Of a DNA stretch of 15,871 nucleotides, positions 13,513 through 15,871 are shown in pieces; position 1 is the first letter of the stretch; every line of letters begins with the position of its first letter. The position numbers and the translations under genes are program-made. The notes under the pieces are model-generated. The model ran no database searches. It saw nothing but the letters and a program-made list of their open reading frames with translations, and was not told the origin of the DNA. This stretch comes from Pseudoruminococcus sp964385235 (GTDB lineage: Bacteria > Bacillota > Clostridia > Oscillospirales > Acutalibacteraceae), in NCBI GenBank assembly GCA_964385235.1, contig CAYLOD010000038.1:1-15871 (forward strand), read 5' to 3'.

Positions 13513-14535
13513 ATGTCAAACTTCACACCCAAGATTTATTATGAGGCAGACTGCGACATCAATGTCCTCAAGGGCAAAACTGTCGCCATCATCGGCTACG
13601 GCTCTCAGGGTCATGCACATGCCCTCAATCTCAGAGACAGCGGCGTTAATGTTATCATTGGTCTTTACAAGGGCAGCCGCCGTTGGGATCATGTCAAGGA
13701 GCTCGGCTTCGAGGTCTACACAACGGCGGAAGCAACCCAAAAGGCGGACATCATAATGATCCTCACTCCCGATGAGAAACAGGCTGACATTTACAAGAAC
13801 GACATCGCGCCTTATCTCACAGAGGGCAAGGCTATTGCGTTTGCGCACGGCTTCAATATTCACTTCAAGCAGATCCTGCCCCCGAAGAACGTCGATGTAT
13901 TTATGATCGCTCCCAAGGCTCCCGGTCACACTGTCCGCTCCGAGTATGTTGAGGGCAAGGGTACTCCGGCTCTCGTAGCGGTATATCAGGACGCTTCGGG
14001 TCACTGCCTTGATATAGCCCTTGCTTATGGCGCGGGCATCGGCGCGGCTCGTGCCGCAGTTATGGAAACGACTTTCCAGATCGAAACGGAAACAGACCTC
14101 TTTGGCGAGCAGGCGGTTCTCTGCGGCGGCGTAACAGCTTTGATGCAGGCGGGCTTTGAAACTCTCGTTGAGGCGGGCTATCCGCCCGAGAACGCATACT
14201 TCGAGTGCATACACGAGATGAAACTCATAGTTGATCTTATCTACACAGGCGGCTTCTCCATGATGAGATACTCCATATCCGATACTGCCGAATTTGGCGA
14301 TTATGAAACAGGCAAGAGAATCATAACTCCCGAAACAAAGGCAGAGATGAAGAAGATTCTCAGCGAGATTCAGGACGGTACATTTGCTTCAAAGTGGATC
14401 GCGGAGAACAAGAACGGACGCGCGCACTTTAACGCGACTCGTGAGCTCAAGGCTTCACATCAGCTTGAGAAAGTCGGCGCGGAGCTTAGAAAGATGTACT
14501 CATGGAACGCAACCGAGAACAAGTATGCTGATTGA
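13513..14535 (+). CDS. ilvC: Ketol-acid reductoisomerase, class I
   Basis: It isomerises and reduces acetolactate or acetohydroxybutyrate, the second step of the pathway, using NAD(P)H and Mg2+. The 340 residues fit the short class I form. The Rossmann domain carries GYGSQG (28-33), a cofactor loop LYKGSRRWDH (51-60), AHGFNIHF (111-118) and APKAPGH (133-139). The helical domain has the metal ligands Asp195 and Glu199 (TDLFGEQ) and Glu231/Glu235 (ECIHEMK), and ends in a KMYSW motif. In the cofactor loop one serine conserved in NADPH-type loops is kept and the second is Arg. GGAGG at 7 nt sets the ATG. Codon use differs from neighbours, with many C-ending codons (ATC, CTC, GGC, AAC) and AAG, as expected for high expression. 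The operon ends with a terminator 30 bp later. Confidence 0.97.
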   Translation: MSNFTPKIYYEADCDINVLKGKTVAIIGYGSQGHAHALNLRDSGVNVIIGLYKGSRRWDHVKELGFEVYTTAEATQKADIIMILTPDEKQADIYKNDIAPYLTEGKAIAFAHGFNIHFKQILPPKNVDVFMIAPKAPGHTVRSEYVEGKGTPALVAVYQDASGHCLDIALAYGAGIGAARAAVMETTFQIETETDLFGEQAVLCGGVTALMQAGFETLVEAGYPPENAYFECIHEMKLIVDLIYTGGFSMMRYSISDTAEFGDYETGKRIITPETKAEMKKILSEIQDGTFASKWIAENKNGRAHFNATRELKASHQLEKVGAELRKMYSWNATENKYAD

Positions 14536-14564
14536 TCCGAGCATGAATTATTAACATTAATATT

Positions 14565-14604
14565 AAAAGCGCGCCCCGTCTGTCAGACCGGGGCACGCTT
14601 TTTT
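14565..14604 (+). terminator. Terminator of ilvBNC
   Basis: AAAAGCG-C-GCCCCG pairs with CGGGGC-A-CGCTTTT, with a small inner TCT/AGA stem, ending in TTTTTT. The 133 bp that follow, to the SASP terminator, show nothing recognisable beyond a weak CTGTC/GACAG inverted pair. Confidence 0.9.
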
Positions 14605-14737
14605 GTGCCAAGGCTTTTAACCGCAACAATTTTACTATGGCGTGCCTGTTTTGCCGGCGTAGACGGCATAGGTATTAACTGTCGTTCGGAGCGGCGTAAG
14701 GACAGCAGACTGAGCTATATTATATACTCTGTCGCGT

Positions 14738-14772
14738 AAAAAGGGCGGTACAGATTTTGCCGCACCGCCCTT
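14738..14772 (-). terminator. Terminator of the SASP gene
   Basis: A perfect 9-bp stem AAGGGCGGT/ACCGCCCTT (14741-14749 and 14764-14772) with a 14-nt loop. On the minus strand it runs into five Ts (14742-14738). It lies 14 bp past the stop at 14787. Confidence 0.88.
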
Positions 14773-14786
14773 ATTTATATTAAAGA

Positions 14787-14975
14787 TTATTTCATATTCT
14801 TTTCGTATGCCTCGATCATCTTTTTGACCATCTGACCGCCGACAGAACCTGCCTGACGTGATGTTAAATCGCCGTTATATCCCTGCTTAAGGTTGACGCC
14901 GACCTCGTTTGCGGCCTCCATCTTAAATCTGTCAAGGGCTTCTCTTGCTTCGGGTACTACAGAATTATTAGACAT
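14787..14975 (-). CDS. Alpha/beta-type small acid-soluble spore protein (SASP)
   Basis: These proteins coat DNA in the forespore, protect it from UV and chemical damage, and are degraded by the GPR protease on germination. The 62-residue product is typical in size. It contains EARAALDRFK-like EAREALDRFK (about 9-18), the MEAANEVGV region matching the GPR recognition site (19-27), and the highly conserved NLKQGYNGDLTSRQAGSVGG and MVKKMIEAYE blocks (28-58). AAAGGAG lies 9 nt upstream of the ATG. Regulation by forespore sigma-G is expected from the family, and a candidate promoter is present. It is the clearest sign that this organism makes endospores. Confidence 0.96.
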   Translation of the reverse strand: MSNNSVVPEAREALDRFKMEAANEVGVNLKQGYNGDLTSRQAGSVGGQMVKKMIEAYEKNMK

Positions 14976-15022
14976 GATAAATTTCTCCTTTAATTTTTTT
15001 ATTTCATTTGCGTTTGCTTTAT

Positions 15023-15051
15023 TATCATGCGCAGCTTCAGAAAATATATAA
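15023..15051 (-). promoter_or_regulatory. Candidate sigma-G promoter of the SASP gene
   Basis: Minus strand TTATA (15051-15047), 17 nt, CATGATA (15029-15023). The -10 fits the sigma-G pattern CATnnTA; the -35 matches 4 of 5 positions. No good sigma-A promoter was seen in the interval. Confidence 0.4.
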
Positions 15052-15094
15052 GAAGAAATTTATAGCTTAATTAGTATATATTTGAATTGAATTT

Positions 15095-15583
15095 TTAAAA
15101 TTCAAAGCTCTCCTCCGGGGTTATGCCCAGCAGCAGCAGAACCGCGCAGGCGGCGAGGGCGGGGTAGAGTGCGGAGCTGCTCTTGATGTAAAAATCGCGT
15201 GGCTCAATGATTTCATTTCGGATACTTCTTATTGTCCGCTGCAGACTGACAAGGCGTTTATCATCGTCTATGCTTGCTGCGCTTATGGTGTCCTTTGGTG
15301 ATGTTCCGCACGAAACAGCTATATTTCCGCTTCCGTTCAGCGCTTTAATCGCATGATTATTTGAAGATGAGAATACCGCGATAAAATTCCCGCTGCATAT
15401 ATCACCGCGGAATTTATTGCTTATAACGACGATGGAATTATTTTTGACTGCTTCGGAAAAATGTGATTGCGCGGATATAAGGATATTATCGTGCATTACT
15501 TTGCTGTCATAATATTTATCAAGGCTGTTTTTTATTACATTTAAAATATCGTTGTCATGTCCGCATATAATTATTTCAGTCAA
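15095..15583 (-). CDS. Hypothetical protein with C-terminal hydrophobic segment
   Basis: I cannot assign a function. The start is TTG (15583), preceded by GGTGATC two nt away, a Shine-Dalgarno pairing like that of rlmB; no nearby in-frame ATG exists. The 162 residues open with a Rossmann-like beta-alpha unit (MTEIIICGHDNDILNVIKNSL), then alternating strands and helices (IVVISNKF, FIAVFSSSN, NIAVSCGTS). A region reading SCGTSPKDTISAASIDDDKRLVSLQR follows, and near the C-terminus comes a single hydrophobic stretch (about 138-153) ending ITPEESFEF. The SCG-SIDDDKRLVSLQR block resembles a conserved pattern I associate with uncharacterised Clostridia proteins. It lies 119 bp upstream of the SASP gene on the same strand. 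An 8-bp AT-rich inverted repeat (15081-15106) overlaps its end but has no T-tract. Confidence 0.65.
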   Translation of the reverse strand: MTEIIICGHDNDILNVIKNSLDKYYDSKVMHDNILISAQSHFSEAVKNNSIVVISNKFRGDICSGNFIAVFSSSNNHAIKALNGSGNIAVSCGTSPKDTISAASIDDDKRLVSLQRTIRSIRNEIIEPRDFYIKSSSALYPALAACAVLLLLGITPEESFEF

Positions 15584-15743
15584 AAGATCACCGGCTTTAA
15601 TTCTGAAAAATGTGTTTGATTTTGTAAACGCAATACAAACCGCTCAAAATTATTTTTTGCAGCACTCAAAAAAATATTCCAAGCGTCACGGCGTCGTCGG
15701 TTACATTATTAAATGAAGTCGCTTTGAAAATTTAATTTTTGTA

Positions 15744-15772
15744 TTGACACGTCATTTTCAAAGTGCTATAAT
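15744..15772 (+). promoter_or_regulatory. Consensus sigma-A promoter of tRNA-fMet
   Basis: TTGACA (15744-15749), 17 nt, TATAAT (15767-15772), both perfect. A 10-bp inverted repeat (CTTTGAAAAT at 15722-15731, ATTTTCAAAG at 15754-15763) brackets the -35, its right arm lying in the spacer. Confidence 0.9.
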
Positions 15773-15799
15773 GATAGAGCGCTTTGAGAGTGCCGATAT

Positions 15800-15871
<72 letters not shown>

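Noticed and set aside
13516..14214. 232-codon minus-strand open frame inside ilvC
   Set aside because: The plus strand encodes an unambiguous reductoisomerase; the codon bias of ilvC leaves the complementary frame open by chance.

Overview
The window looks like a chromosomal segment of an anaerobic, spore-forming member of the Clostridia. I would guess an Oscillospiraceae/Ruminococcaceae-type gut lineage, but that placement is inference. The evidence is an alpha/beta-type small acid-soluble spore protein, a rubrerythrin, the Firmicutes pairing of holB with ricT, Gram-positive Shine-Dalgarno sequences (AAGGAGG, GGAGG), several TTG/GTG starts and sigma-A promoters close to TTGACA-N17-TATAAT. 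A run of exactly ten Ns at 405-414 marks a draft assembly gap.

Layout, left to right. (1) Minus strand, 1-2006: rlmB (23S rRNA 2'-O-methyltransferase) followed by a long, charged, low-complexity protein that crosses the N gap, changes apparent frame there, and leaves the window inside 42-bp tandem repeats. (2) 2193-2762, minus: a membrane-anchored DUF4830-like protein with its own terminator. (3) 2961-6697, plus: a likely operon of a membrane-anchored lipocalin-like protein, a variant phosphohexomutase and a membrane-anchored ComEC-C-terminus-like metallo-beta-lactamase, ending in a strong terminator. (4) 6702-8407, minus: a 34-residue single-pass membrane protein, rubrerythrin and the biotin transporter BioY, each separately transcribed. 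bioY has a near-palindromic BirA-type operator over its -35. (5) 8510-10680, plus: holB, ricT and a small three-helix membrane protein. (6) 10681-11175: a decayed Fic N-terminal fragment with three tandem RBS-containing repeats, bracketed by a 12-bp direct repeat, then tRNA-Gly(CCC). (7) 11285-14604, plus: the ilvB-ilvN-ilvC branched-chain amino acid operon with a consensus promoter, no leader RNA and a strong terminator. (8) 14738-15583, minus: a spore SASP gene and an unrecognised 162-residue protein. (9) Right edge, plus: initiator tRNA-fMet, cut before its 3' end, with a perfect sigma-A promoter.

Most genes are housekeeping or biosynthetic: ribosome modification, DNA replication, RNA processing, biotin uptake, Ile/Val/Leu synthesis, peroxide defence and sporulation. 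I see no mobile element, CRISPR array, toxin-antitoxin pair or defence island that would count as a new system. The most worthwhile leads are the BirA operator at a stand-alone bioY, the eroded fic locus, the 34-residue membrane protein, the variant phosphohexomutase next to a surface metallo-beta-lactamase, and the unrecognised protein near the spore gene.
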